Assembly: GCA_963829545.1 (NCBI GenBank)
Contig: CAWHIX010000008.1
Location: 372,001-436,000 of the forward strand
Length of the DNA: 64,000 nucleotides
Reading direction: 5' to 3'
From: JAXGXJ01 sp963829545
GTDB lineage: Bacteria > Actinomycetota > Thermoleophilia > RBG-16-64-13
Shown here: piece after piece, positions 54,435-62,456 of the stretch
Layout of the letters: each line of letters begins with the position of its first letter
Position numbering within the stretch: the first letter of the stretch is position 1
Position numbers and translations under genes: made by a program
The notes under the pieces: model-generated
Database searches by the model: none
What the model saw: the letters and a program-made list of their open reading frames with translations, nothing else
Told to the model about the DNA's origin: nothing

Positions 54435-55268
54435 ATGAGTTTCTGGGAGACCTACGAGGACGACTTCATCAACGCCGCCGTCTCGATAGGCATCCTGGTC
54501 GGCGCCTATCTCATCTATCGCATCATCAGGCACGCGATCGACGGGTTCTCGCGCGGACGCCATCTGGCCGAGACGGACCCCGGTGGCGAGACCCGCATCC
54601 GCATGATCCAGAAGCTGTCGGCCGTGGCGATCTTCTTCATCGCCATTGGACTGATCTTCTGGATCGTGGACATCGACGCTCTCAACAGCCTGGCCGTGGG
54701 CATGTTCGCCTCGGCGGGGATCATCGGTATCGCCATAGGTTTCGCCGCCCAGACCACGATGGCCAACCTGGTGTCCGGGATCATCATCGCCTTCGCTCAG
54801 CCTATCCGTCTGGGCGACAACGTGCGCATCGACGGGGAGTACGGGGCGGTGGAGTCGATCGGGCTCTTCTACACCAACATCCGTCTCTGGGACAACCGGC
54901 GGCTCGTCATCCCCAACAAACTCCTCTCCGACCAGACCATCCGCAACTACACCCTCGTCGACCCTCGGCAGCCCGCTATGGTGGTCCTGCGTCTGGAGTA
55001 CGGCGCCGATGTGGAGACGGTGCGGAACATCCTCCTCGAAGAGGCCCAGGCGCATCCCCTGTTCATAGCCGATCCCGAGCCCAGCGTCCAGGTGATCAAC
55101 GCCGACGACCTGGGCGTGACCGTGCGTCTAATGGCCTGGACCGCTGCGCCCTCCGACGCCTGGGCGATGGCGGTGCAGGTGCGGGAGAAGGTGGTGGTGA
55201 GGCTGGCGTCCGCCGCCGTGCATGTGGGAGTCCGCTGGAGCCGCATCATGTCGGAGCCGGGAGCGTAG
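54435..55268 (+). CDS. Small-conductance mechanosensitive channel (MscS family)
   Basis: 277 residues. Two leading helices (INAAVSIGILVGAYLIYRII and VAIFFIAIGLIFWIVDI), then the pore-lining TM3 rich in Ala/Gly (NSLAVGMFASAGIIGIAIGF) and AAQTTMANLVSGIIIAFAQP followed by the beta domain with RLGDNVRIDGEYGAVESIGL and VIPNKLLSDQTIRNYT. It releases osmolytes on hypo-osmotic shock. A GTG four codons upstream is an alternative start. A TATAGT hexamer lies just before it. Confidence 0.92.
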   Translation: MSFWETYEDDFINAAVSIGILVGAYLIYRIIRHAIDGFSRGRHLAETDPGGETRIRMIQKLSAVAIFFIAIGLIFWIVDIDALNSLAVGMFASAGIIGIAIGFAAQTTMANLVSGIIIAFAQPIRLGDNVRIDGEYGAVESIGLFYTNIRLWDNRRLVIPNKLLSDQTIRNYTLVDPRQPAMVVLRLEYGADVETVRNILLEEAQAHPLFIADPEPSVQVINADDLGVTVRLMAWTAAPSDAWAMAVQVREKVVVRLASAAVHVGVRWSRIMSEPGA

Positions 55269-55341
55269 GACACGGCGCCGGGCGCTGCCGAGACACTGCG
55301 GCGCGCGCCGATCTCCAGGCGGCCGCCTTCCCGGCGGGCCT

Positions 55342-56116
55342 CTATCCCCGCCGACCCCCGTCGAGGGAGCGGAGGATGTCCGGTATCTCGCGGTGATCCA
55401 TGATGACGAAGTCGGCGACAGGCGGCTCTTCGTGGTCGACCTGCGCGGCGCAGCGGATGGCCACCATGCCCATCGCCTGCGCCCCGGCGATATCGGTACG
55501 AGGCGTGTCGCCCACGTGGGCCGCCGCCTCGGCAACGCCGCCCAGTCCGGCCAGCGTCACCTCGAACATGCGCCGGTCGGGCTTGGTGACGCCGGTGATG
55601 TCGGAGAAGGTGAGAACGCTGAAGTACTCGAGCAGCCCGTCCCTGGCCAGGAACTCCTGCATGATGCGCCCCGGCGTCAGACTGGTGTCGGAGATGATGC
55701 CCAGGGCGCAGCCGGCGGCGCGATAGCGCGGGTATGGTCTCCCGGACCCCGGGCAGCAACTTGAGCGGAGCGAGGAGCGACGCGTCCTCGATGACGCCGG
55801 CGGTCTCCGCGATGAGGGCTTCGTCGATGCCGGCCGGATCGACCGCGAAGTGGCCGAGCATGAACATCACCTGATCGCGGGCACCGAAGTGGAGCCCGCT
55901 GTTCCATGCGGCCAGGTAGGCGTCGAATCCCAGTCTGTAGGCCTCGGCCAGCGTCCGTTCAGTCACGGTGACGCCGCAGGAGGCCAGGAGACTTCGTAGA
56001 GCCTCCAGGCGCCGGGGGCGGACCGCGTCCATCGACCCGTTATCGGCCGAGTAGAGGGTGTTCCAGAAGTCGAACGTGATAGTGGTGATGGTATCCGAGG
56101 ATCGGGGTCCGCTCAC
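55342..56116 (-). CDS. HAD-family hydrolase (one-base insertion near 55730)
   Basis: 257 residues after repair. Motif I TITFDFWNTLYS, a helical cap with FDAYLAAWNSGLHFGARDQV, LLPGVRETIP then a frame change (one extra C in CCC) to RAAGCALGIISDTSLTP (motif II), VTKPDRRMFEVTL (motif III Lys) and AAHVGDTPRTDIAGAQAMGM (motif IV). A haloacid dehalogenase-like phosphatase of unknown substrate. Start GTG 56116 follows AGGAGAAA. Divergent from the SLH-glucosaminidase gene. Confidence 0.83.
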
Positions 56117-56171
56117 TAGCGCTGTTTCTCCTTGTGGTCGTTTGCAGGGCATATAAGCTCGGCAGGGAAAG

Positions 56172-56177
56172 TATAAT
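56172..56177 (+). promoter_or_regulatory. TATAAT -10 element for the SLH-glucosaminidase gene
   Basis: Perfect TATAAT; no convincing -35 at 17 bases. It gives a leader of about 75 bases. Confidence 0.45.
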
Positions 56178-56259
56178 AGTTGTTCGTGAAGGTCGCGGCC
56201 CGGCGTCGGGTGCCATCGAGGCTCCCGCCCAGGCCTTGTAGATAACCCAAGGGGGAGAC

Positions 56260-57510
56260 ATGTCGCCATCGCTCGCGAACGTGAGACTCAAGTCCCTGCC
56301 GATCGTGGGGGTTCTGGCCCTCCTTATCGCAACGGTCATCGTCTTCGCTCAGCCGGCGCCCGCGCTGGCCGCCGATACGGCAGGCTTTCCCGATGTGCCC
56401 GCCAACCACCCCTATCACGTGCAGATAGAGACGCTTGCTCAACTGGGCGTCATCAACGGCTTCGACGACGGGACGTTCCGCCCCGAGGACCCGGTCACTC
56501 GCCAGCAGTTCGTCAAGATGGCCATCGAGGCCATGCGCATCGCGGTGAGCGAGGCCGACGTCTGTATCTTTACCGACGTGGAGAAGAGCGGTAGTGGCTC
56601 GCTCTACCCGGACAACTACGTGGCGGCTGCCGACCGGGAGAACATCGTGGGCGGCTATGCGGGTCCCAATGGACCCGTGTTCAAGCCGAAGGCGTCCGTC
56701 ACGCTTGCCCAGATGATAACTATGGCTACCCGCTCCACCTACGGCTCGCTTGTCGTCCCGCCCAGTTCCTACAAGTCGGCTTGGGGCAATTTCGACCCCA
56801 CTCACAGCGTGATCGCCCGCGTGGCCCAGTACAACGGCCTGCTCCGCGAACTCGCGCCGGCCGGCACAGTGCTCAAGTCCCTATCCCCCTGGATGAAGGC
56901 CACCCGGGGGCAGGCGGCGGCGGTGCTCTTCAACATCATGGGGACCGACCCGGACGCTCTCAACGGACGCTTCCTGGGCGACTCCAGCGACCTGGTAACG
57001 ATGTTCCGAAAGAAGCCCTTCGGCAACGACGGCAAGTTCAGCGTGCCGCTGGAGACGCTGGCCAAGCTCTACGTCACGTACGGCAAACGCTTCGGCATCA
57101 GGGCCGACATGGCCTGGGCGCAGATGATCCACGAGACCGGCTACGGCCAATACGGGGGTGACGTCGCGCCGGAACAGAACAACATGGCCGGCATAGGCGC
57201 CACCGGGGGCATACCCGGGCACTCCTTTCAGACGGCAGAGCTGGGGGTGGTCGCGCACTACGTCCATGTGGCCTGGTACGCATACCCCGAGCACATGTCC
57301 GATGAGTACTGCGTGAAGGTGGAGCAGCCTGTCGGCGGTCCGATCACGGTACCCGGCGACCCGCGCCATTTCCCCTACCAGGGTAAGGTGCATCCGGGCA
57401 ACGTACGCACTGTGCAGGACCTGAGTGGCAAATGGGCTCCCGGGGCCACGTACGGAGACAAGATCAAGGAGTACGCGGACAGCATCGTCGCCAGCGTCGG
57501 CTACTGGTAG
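56260..57510 (+). CDS. Exported SLH-domain N-acetylglucosaminidase-like cell-wall hydrolase
   Basis: 416 residues. A signal peptide (LPIVGVLALLIATVIVFAQP, cleavage near ALAADT) is followed by about two to three SLH repeats (FPDVPANHPYHVQIETLAQL, FDDGTFRPEDPVTRQQFVKM, FTDVEKSGSGSLYPDNYVAA). From about residue 260 a glucosaminidase/lysozyme-like domain has GIRADMAWAQMIHETGYGQY with the likely catalytic Glu, and NNMAGIGATGGIPGHSFQTA. It probably trims peptidoglycan while anchored to wall polymer. A second SLH protein occurs at 9863. Confidence 0.88.
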   Translation: MSPSLANVRLKSLPIVGVLALLIATVIVFAQPAPALAADTAGFPDVPANHPYHVQIETLAQLGVINGFDDGTFRPEDPVTRQQFVKMAIEAMRIAVSEADVCIFTDVEKSGSGSLYPDNYVAAADRENIVGGYAGPNGPVFKPKASVTLAQMITMATRSTYGSLVVPPSSYKSAWGNFDPTHSVIARVAQYNGLLRELAPAGTVLKSLSPWMKATRGQAAAVLFNIMGTDPDALNGRFLGDSSDLVTMFRKKPFGNDGKFSVPLETLAKLYVTYGKRFGIRADMAWAQMIHETGYGQYGGDVAPEQNNMAGIGATGGIPGHSFQTAELGVVAHYVHVAWYAYPEHMSDEYCVKVEQPVGGPITVPGDPRHFPYQGKVHPGNVRTVQDLSGKWAPGATYGDKIKEYADSIVASVGYW

Positions 57511-57545
57511 GACGGTAACCCGGCTCGCTGCGTCCATTCCCGCGG

Positions 57546-57575
57546 TTGTCGACCGAACTGGGCGTGGACTAGAAT
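57546..57575 (+). promoter_or_regulatory. Promoter of leuCDB
   Basis: TTGTCG (57546-57551), 18-base spacer, TAGAAT (57570-57575), about 88 bases before the leuC ATG. No leucine-rich leader was seen here, unlike at leuA. Confidence 0.55.
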
Positions 57576-57662
57576 GAACCCTCCGTCGGCGTTCATCGGC
57601 TTCAGCCCGAGGGACGCGCGTGCCCACTCCTCACCAAGCTCCGACGAATGGGGGTAGATGGC

Positions 57663-58941
57663 ATGGCCATGACCATGACCGAGAAGATACTGGCCCGGGC
57701 GGCCGGCAGAGAATCGGTGGCCCCGGGTGACCTCATCATGGCCAAGGTGGATCTCTGCCTCGGTAACGACGTCACCGCCCCTGTAGCCATCGACGAGTTC
57801 GAAAAGGCCGGGTTCGAGCGGGTCTTCGATCCCGAGAAGATCGTCCTCATCCCCGATCACTTCACCCCCAACAAGGACATCAAGTCGGCGGGGCTTGTCA
57901 AACAGATGCGCGAGTTCAGCAAGAAGCACGGGCTCCCGCACTGGTATGACGTGGGCCGCGTGGGTGTGGAGCATGCCTTCCTGCCGGAACAGGGGCTGGT
58001 AGGGCCGGGCGACGTCGTCCTGGGCGCCGATTCGCACACCTGCACGTACGGAGCTCTGGGAGCCTTCGCGACTGGGGTCGGCTCAACCGACCTGGCGGGG
58101 GCCATGGCGACCGGGGAGGCCTGGTTCCGGGTGCCGGAGACCCATCGCTTCGACTTCGAAGGCGAGCTGAGCCGTTACGTGACCGGCAAGGACATCGTCC
58201 TCTTCACCATCGGCCAGATCGGCGTGGACGGGGCCCTGTACAAGGCCATGGAGTTCACCGGTCCGACCATCCGCGCCCTGTCCATGGATTCGCGTCTCAC
58301 CATATGCAACATGGCCATCGAGGCGGGGGGCAAGAGCGGCATCATCGCGCCGGACGACATCACCAAGGCATATGTGCAGGGACGCTTCCGCCGCGAGCCC
58401 CGCTACTACACGTCCGACGCCGACGCCTGGTACGAGAAGACGTACCGGTGGCGGGCGGACGAGATCCCCCTCATGGTCTCCAAGCCCCATCTGCCCTCCA
58501 ACACCCAGCCCGCCGACGAGTTGGGTGATGTGCGCATCGATCAGGTGGTCATCGGCAGTTGCACGAACGGGCGCATCGAGGACCTACGCCAGGCCGCCGA
58601 GATACTGCGTGGCCGCAAGGTGCACAAAGACATACGCTGTATCGTCATCCCCGCCACGCAGGCCATCTGGAAGCAGGCCAACGACGAAGGCCTCTTGGAC
58701 GTGTTCATCGAAGCGGAAGCCGCCGTCTCCGCGCCCACCTGCGGTCCCTGTCTCGGGGGTCACATGGGTGTCCTGGCCGAAGGGCGAACGGGCCGTCTCC
58801 ACCACCAACCGCAACTTCGTGGGGCGGATGGGGCATCCCGGCTCGGAGGTGTTCCTGGCCGGCCCCTACGTGGCGGCCGCCAGCGCCGTGGCCGGCCACA
58901 TCGCCACCCCTGACCAGATCGGCGGAAGGAGGCAGCCATGA
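57663..58941 (+). CDS. leuC: 3-isopropylmalate dehydratase large subunit (one-base insertion near 58785)
   Basis: 425 residues after repair, the shorter HACN/LeuC2-type. TMTEKILARAAGRESVAPGD, LGADSHTCTYGALGAFATGV, and Fe-S cysteines in VVIGSCTNGRIEDLRQ and SAPTCGPCLGGHMGVLAEGE. The frame breaks at GAAGGGCGAA (expected GAAGGCGAA), after which AVSTTNRNFVGRMGHPG continues to a stop overlapping leuD (ATGA). With LeuD it isomerises 2- to 3-isopropylmalate through a [4Fe-4S] cluster. ATG 57663 is preferred over 57648. Confidence 0.92.
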
Positions 58942-59438
58942 CCGCCTTGCGCGGACACGCCTGGACCTTCGGGCGCGACATCGACACCGACCTCATCATC
59001 CCGGCCCGCTACCTCAATATGAAGACGGCTGAGGAGCTGGCCCAGCACGTAATGGAGGACGCCGACCCCGCTTTCCCGGGCAAGGTGCGTCCCGGCGACA
59101 TGGTGGTCGCGCGCGAGAACTTCGGCTGTGGCTCCAGCCGCGAGCACGCCCCCATCGCCCTCAAGGGGGCAGGCGTCTCGGTGGTCATCGCCAAGAGCTT
59201 CGCCCGCATCTTCTATCGCAATGCTTTCAACACGGGTCTCCCCATCCTGGTCGCTCCCGAAGCGGTGGAGGGCATCAAAGAGGGGGACGAGCTAACAGTC
59301 GACCTGGCCACCGGCGAGATCGCCGACCTCACCACGGGGGTCATCTATCAGGCCCAGCCCCTGCCGCCCTTCATGCAGGAACTGGTGGAGGCAGGCGGCC
59401 TGCTGCCGTACTTGAAGAAGCGTTCCGCGGCCGCCTGA
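58938..59438 (+). CDS. leuD: 3-isopropylmalate dehydratase small subunit
   Basis: 166 residues. FGRDIDTDLIIPARYLNMKT, the swivel-loop motif ENFGCGSSREHAPIALKGAG and FARIFYRNAFNTGLPIL are diagnostic. ATGA overlap with the repaired leuC end ensures balanced synthesis of the two subunits. leuB follows after 44 bases. Confidence 0.95.
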   Translation: MTALRGHAWTFGRDIDTDLIIPARYLNMKTAEELAQHVMEDADPAFPGKVRPGDMVVARENFGCGSSREHAPIALKGAGVSVVIAKSFARIFYRNAFNTGLPILVAPEAVEGIKEGDELTVDLATGEIADLTTGVIYQAQPLPPFMQELVEAGGLLPYLKKRSAAA

Positions 59439-59482
59439 GCGGCGCCACTCGCGGGCACGGAGACGAGAGAGGAAGGAACATC

Positions 59483-60565
59483 ATGAGCTACAGCTTTGCT
59501 GTGCTGCCAGGAGACGGTACCGGCCCCGAGGTGGTGCGAGAGGGCCTCAAGGTGCTCGAAGCGGCGGCCGATCGCGCCGGCTTCTCCTATGGGCTGACGC
59601 ACTACGACTTCGGCGGTGAGCGCTATCTGCGCACCGGCGAGACGCTGCCCGATTCGGCCATCGAGGAGTTCAAGCAGCATGACGCCATCCTCCTGGGGGC
59701 GATGGGGCATCCTGACGTGGCTCCGGGCATCCTGGAACAGGGCGTGCTGCTCAAGGCCCGTTTCGCTCTCGACCAGTACATCAATCTCCGTCCCGTCCGC
59801 CTCATCCCCGGCGTGGAGACCCCTATCAAAGGCAAGGGTCCCAAGGAGATCGACTACTGCGTGGTCCGCGAAAACAGCGGAGGCATGTATACCGGCATGG
59901 GGGGGAACTCACGGCCGGGTACCAAGGACGAGGTGGCGATACAGGAGATGGTCTACACGTACGACCAAGTGGCCCGCTGTCTGCGTTTCGCCTTCGAGTA
60001 CACCCGCAAGTACGGCAAGCAGGCGCGCGGACTCGGTCCAGACAACACCCTGGCTCTGATCGGCAAGTCCAACGTGCTTACGCACATGTACAAGCTGTGG
60101 AATCGGGTCTTTGCCGAGATAGGAACGGGGGAGTACCCCGATATCAAGCGGGAGTATTACCACGTCGACGCCACGTGTCTATACATGGTGGCCAGTCCGG
60201 AGATTTTCGACGTCATGGTGGTCGAAAACATGTTCGGCGACATCGTGACCGACCTGGGGGCGATCACCCAGGGCGGCCTGGGTGTGGCCGCGGGCGGCAA
60301 CATCAACCCCGCGGGCGTGAGTATGTTCGAGCCCATAGGGGGCACGGCTCCTGCCTGGACCGGTAAGAACGCAATCAATCCCCTGGCCGCCATCGGGGCG
60401 GTGCAGATGATGGTGGAGCATCTCGGTGAGTACAAGGCCGCTGAGCTCATCGAGAAGGGCATAGCCCACGCTGTTACTCAGATGAAGTCCATGGTGGCAG
60501 GAGAGATGGGCATGGGCACCGACGCCGTGGGTGATCTGGTGGCGGGCTTCGTGGCCAACGCCTGA
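59483..60565 (+). CDS. leuB: 3-isopropylmalate dehydrogenase
   Basis: 360 residues. AVLPGDGTGPEVVREGLKVL, RPVRLIPGVETPIKGKG, VVRENSGGMYTGMGG, KSNVLTHMYKLWNRV and FEPIGGTAPAWTGKNAINPL. The sequence is of the archaeal/acetogenic LeuB-like branch of the isocitrate/isopropylmalate dehydrogenase family. It oxidatively decarboxylates 3-isopropylmalate with NAD+. Completes leuCDB; isocitrate or homoisocitrate activity cannot be excluded from sequence alone. Confidence 0.92.
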   Translation: MSYSFAVLPGDGTGPEVVREGLKVLEAAADRAGFSYGLTHYDFGGERYLRTGETLPDSAIEEFKQHDAILLGAMGHPDVAPGILEQGVLLKARFALDQYINLRPVRLIPGVETPIKGKGPKEIDYCVVRENSGGMYTGMGGNSRPGTKDEVAIQEMVYTYDQVARCLRFAFEYTRKYGKQARGLGPDNTLALIGKSNVLTHMYKLWNRVFAEIGTGEYPDIKREYYHVDATCLYMVASPEIFDVMVVENMFGDIVTDLGAITQGGLGVAAGGNINPAGVSMFEPIGGTAPAWTGKNAINPLAAIGAVQMMVEHLGEYKAAELIEKGIAHAVTQMKSMVAGEMGMGTDAVGDLVAGFVANA

Positions 60566-60598
60566 TCTCCAGCTGGAGCCAGTATTCCGTGGCCCGGT

Positions 60599-60612
60599 GG
60601 TATGCTCATACC
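60599..60612. promoter_or_regulatory. Palindrome GGTATG-CT-CATACC upstream of the stress protein gene
   Basis: A perfect 6+6 bp inverted repeat 27 bases before the ATG; TATGCT could also serve as a -10 hexamer. Confidence 0.4.
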
Positions 60613-60638
60613 AAGCGCCGACGCACTAAGGGGACCAG

Positions 60639-61076
60639 ATGGAAACGATAGCGGTGTTCGTGAACGAGTCCGGCGAAGCGAAGGCCTCCGTCGAGTTCGG
60701 AGCCCGGGAGGCGGCCATCCGGCAGGCGCGCCTGCGCTTGATAGCCGCCTGGGAGGTGCCGCAATCGATGCTGGGTAGTGGGGTGGCCCAGCGCGAGGTC
60801 TTCGATGAGTTCCGCGAAAGCGCTGAGGGTCTGCTCGATGAGGCCGCTGCCCGGGTGGCCGAGCTTTATCCCGAGTTGGAGGTGGAGAAGCGCGCGGTCA
60901 AGGGTCAGCCGGGACCGGTCTTCGTGGAGGAATCGAGGGACGCCTCGCTGGCCGTAGCTGCCCGGAGGCCGCAGGGCCCTCTGCGCGAGCTCATGGTAGG
61001 TTCCATCTCCAAGTACATACTGAGAAACTCCCACATCCCCGTGGTGGTCATCCCCTTCCTGCCGCCGCCGAAGTAG
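60639..61076 (+). CDS. Universal stress protein (UspA-like), lacking the ATP motif
   Basis: 145 residues. TIAVFVNESGEAKASVEFGA at the start and VGSISKYILRNSHIPVVVIP at the end match the Usp fold. The ATP-binding GxxG-9x-G(S/T) motif is degraded (AVAARRPQGPLRELMVGS), and the usual VGVDGS is FVNESG, so it is probably a non-ATP-binding relative. It resembles the Usp at 31068 (similar helical middle AREAAIRQARLRLIAAW) and is likely a paralogue. Follows leuB by 73 bases. Confidence 0.82.
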   Translation: METIAVFVNESGEAKASVEFGAREAAIRQARLRLIAAWEVPQSMLGSGVAQREVFDEFRESAEGLLDEAAARVAELYPELEVEKRAVKGQPGPVFVEESRDASLAVAARRPQGPLRELMVGSISKYILRNSHIPVVVIPFLPPPK

Positions 61077-61095
61077 CCCGGAGGAGAGGCTCTTT

Positions 61096-61491
61096 CTACC
61101 CCGACTGGGCCAGAGCTGTGGAGACCGCCTTGAGGTCGGGAAACACTCGGAACACGTTCGAATCGATGAGCCCGGTCATCTGCAGCAGCCGTTCCACGCC
61201 TGGGTTCGGCCCGACCACGCCCACCCAGCGCGGAGGTGTGAACGTCTTCACCACCTCGAACATGAGCGACAACCCCCCGCTGTCGACATAGCCCAACTCG
61301 CTGAAGTCGAGCACCAGCGCGTGGGGCTCGTCGCGCAGCTCTTCCTGCAATACGGGCCGGAGTTGCCCCGCAGAGTCGTGGTCCAACTCGCCTTTCACGT
61401 ACACCAGAGGCACGCCCAGCCTGTAGGAGACCTGCGTCTCCAGATGATGAGGTAGGCCGCGCGGGCGGGAGGATCGATCCGTCGGTTGCAT
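61096..61491 (-). CDS. STAS-domain anti-sigma factor antagonist
   Basis: 131 residues. GVPLVYVKGELDHDSAGQLR and HALVLDFSELGYVDSGGLSL contain the conserved DSxG serine phosphorylated by anti-sigma kinases in SpoIIAA/RsbV proteins. The partner kinase is not in the window. ATG 61491 follows AAAGGGGG; an in-frame ATG at 61536 would add 15 residues. Converges on the Usp gene. Confidence 0.87.
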   Translation of the reverse strand: MQPTDRSSRPRGLPHHLETQVSYRLGVPLVYVKGELDHDSAGQLRPVLQEELRDEPHALVLDFSELGYVDSGGLSLMFEVVKTFTPPRWVGVVGPNPGVERLLQMTGLIDSNVFRVFPDLKAVSTALAQSG

Positions 61492-61620
61492 TGCCAAGCC
61501 CCCTTTCGACTGCCGGGATGCAGGCCCTATACCCACCCTGCTCCCGACCTAGTCGTGGTCGGTGGCAAACGGGGCACTCGTCGGTTGGGGTGGGAAGCCT
61601 ATGTAGTCCCTTCCCGGGTC

Positions 61621-61664
61621 TTGTCAAGTTAGGCGATGACCACTAAAATAGGGAAGCCTAACTT
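61621..61664 (+). promoter_or_regulatory. Promoter with flanking DtxR-type half-sites controlling the feo operon
   Basis: TTGTCA (61621-61626), 17-base spacer, TAAAAT (61644-61649). Perfect inverted repeat AAGTTAGGC (61626-61634) and GCCTAACTT (61656-61664), 21 bases apart, brackets the -10. TTAGGC/GCCTAA is the half-site type of DtxR/IdeR/MntR boxes. Confidence 0.75.
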
Positions 61665-61685
61665 TCGTCGATGCGGGTGGGGGTA

Positions 61686-62084
61686 ATGGAGCAGTCGGAG
61701 ATATTGAGTGCAAGTCTGGAGGACTACCTGGAGGCCATCCTGCAGCTGGAGCGTGGGTCTAGGGTGGCTCGGGTAAGCGAGATAGCCGATCAGTTGCATG
61801 TGTCGCGGCCCTCGGTGACGGGCGCGCTCAAGAACCTGTCAGGGCGGGGGCTCGTGTCTCACGCCCGCTATGGGCACGCCACCCTGACCGAGGAAGGCAC
61901 GCGCATCGCCTTGGATGTGGAGAGGCGTCATGTCGCCATACGGGACTTCCTCACCGGAGTGCTGTCCATCCCCGCGGAGAAGGCCGAGACCACGGCCTGC
62001 AGGCTGGAGCACGTCCTGGAGCCGGACGTGCTGGCTCACTTCGTGGCGTACGCCGAATCGGTGGCAGGGACGGAGAAGCGATGA
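61686..62084 (+). CDS. DtxR/MntR-family metal-dependent repressor
   Basis: 132 residues. The helix-turn-helix (SASLEDYLEAILQLERGSRV, VSEIADQLHVSRPSVTGALK) is followed by a dimerisation domain with putative metal ligands (RRHVAIRDFL, ACRLEHVLEPDVLAHF). It has no SH3-like third domain, so it is closer to MntR in size. Genomic context (feoA, feoB directly downstream, overlapping) points to iron. It probably represses its own operon through the half-sites at 61626-61664 when Fe(II) is bound. ATG 61686 is preferred over ATG 61671. Confidence 0.88.
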   Translation: MEQSEILSASLEDYLEAILQLERGSRVARVSEIADQLHVSRPSVTGALKNLSGRGLVSHARYGHATLTEEGTRIALDVERRHVAIRDFLTGVLSIPAEKAETTACRLEHVLEPDVLAHFVAYAESVAGTEKR

Positions 62085-62449
62085 CCACTTTGGCCGAACT
62101 GCCCTGTGGGGCGCGTGCCCTGGTGTCGAGGCTGCCCGCCCAGCATGGGCTGGCCCGCCGTCTGATAGCCCTGGGACTGACTCCAGGAGCCGAGGTGTGT
62201 GTTCTGCAGAACCGCGGCCGCGGACCTCTCATCGTGGAGGCCCATGGCGCCCGCATCGCACTGGGCAGGAAGCAGGCCGACCGGGTGACCATCGACCCGG
62301 ACGGGGTCTCCACCCGTGTCCCGGCGGCGATTGACGGCGAGGGCATGAAGTGCGAGGAGGCCGAGGACGCTTCGATCGAGGCCGGCCTGGTCGAGGCCGA
62401 CTCGGCAAGGGTGCCGGCTGAGGCCGTGATGTCGGCCGCCGGTAAGTAG
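62081..62449 (+). CDS. feoA: FeoA-domain protein with extended tail
   Basis: 122 residues. The SH3-like FeoA fold spans about 1-72 (AELPCGARALVSRLPAQHGL, ALGLTPGAEVCVLQNRGRGP). A 45-residue acidic/Ala-rich tail follows, longer than the usual 75-residue FeoA. It is a small cytoplasmic partner of FeoB. The start overlaps the repressor stop by 4 bases, and feoB starts 7 bases after its stop. Confidence 0.9.
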   Translation: MTTLAELPCGARALVSRLPAQHGLARRLIALGLTPGAEVCVLQNRGRGPLIVEAHGARIALGRKQADRVTIDPDGVSTRVPAAIDGEGMKCEEAEDASIEAGLVEADSARVPAEAVMSAAGK

Positions 62450-62456
62450 GAGCAGG

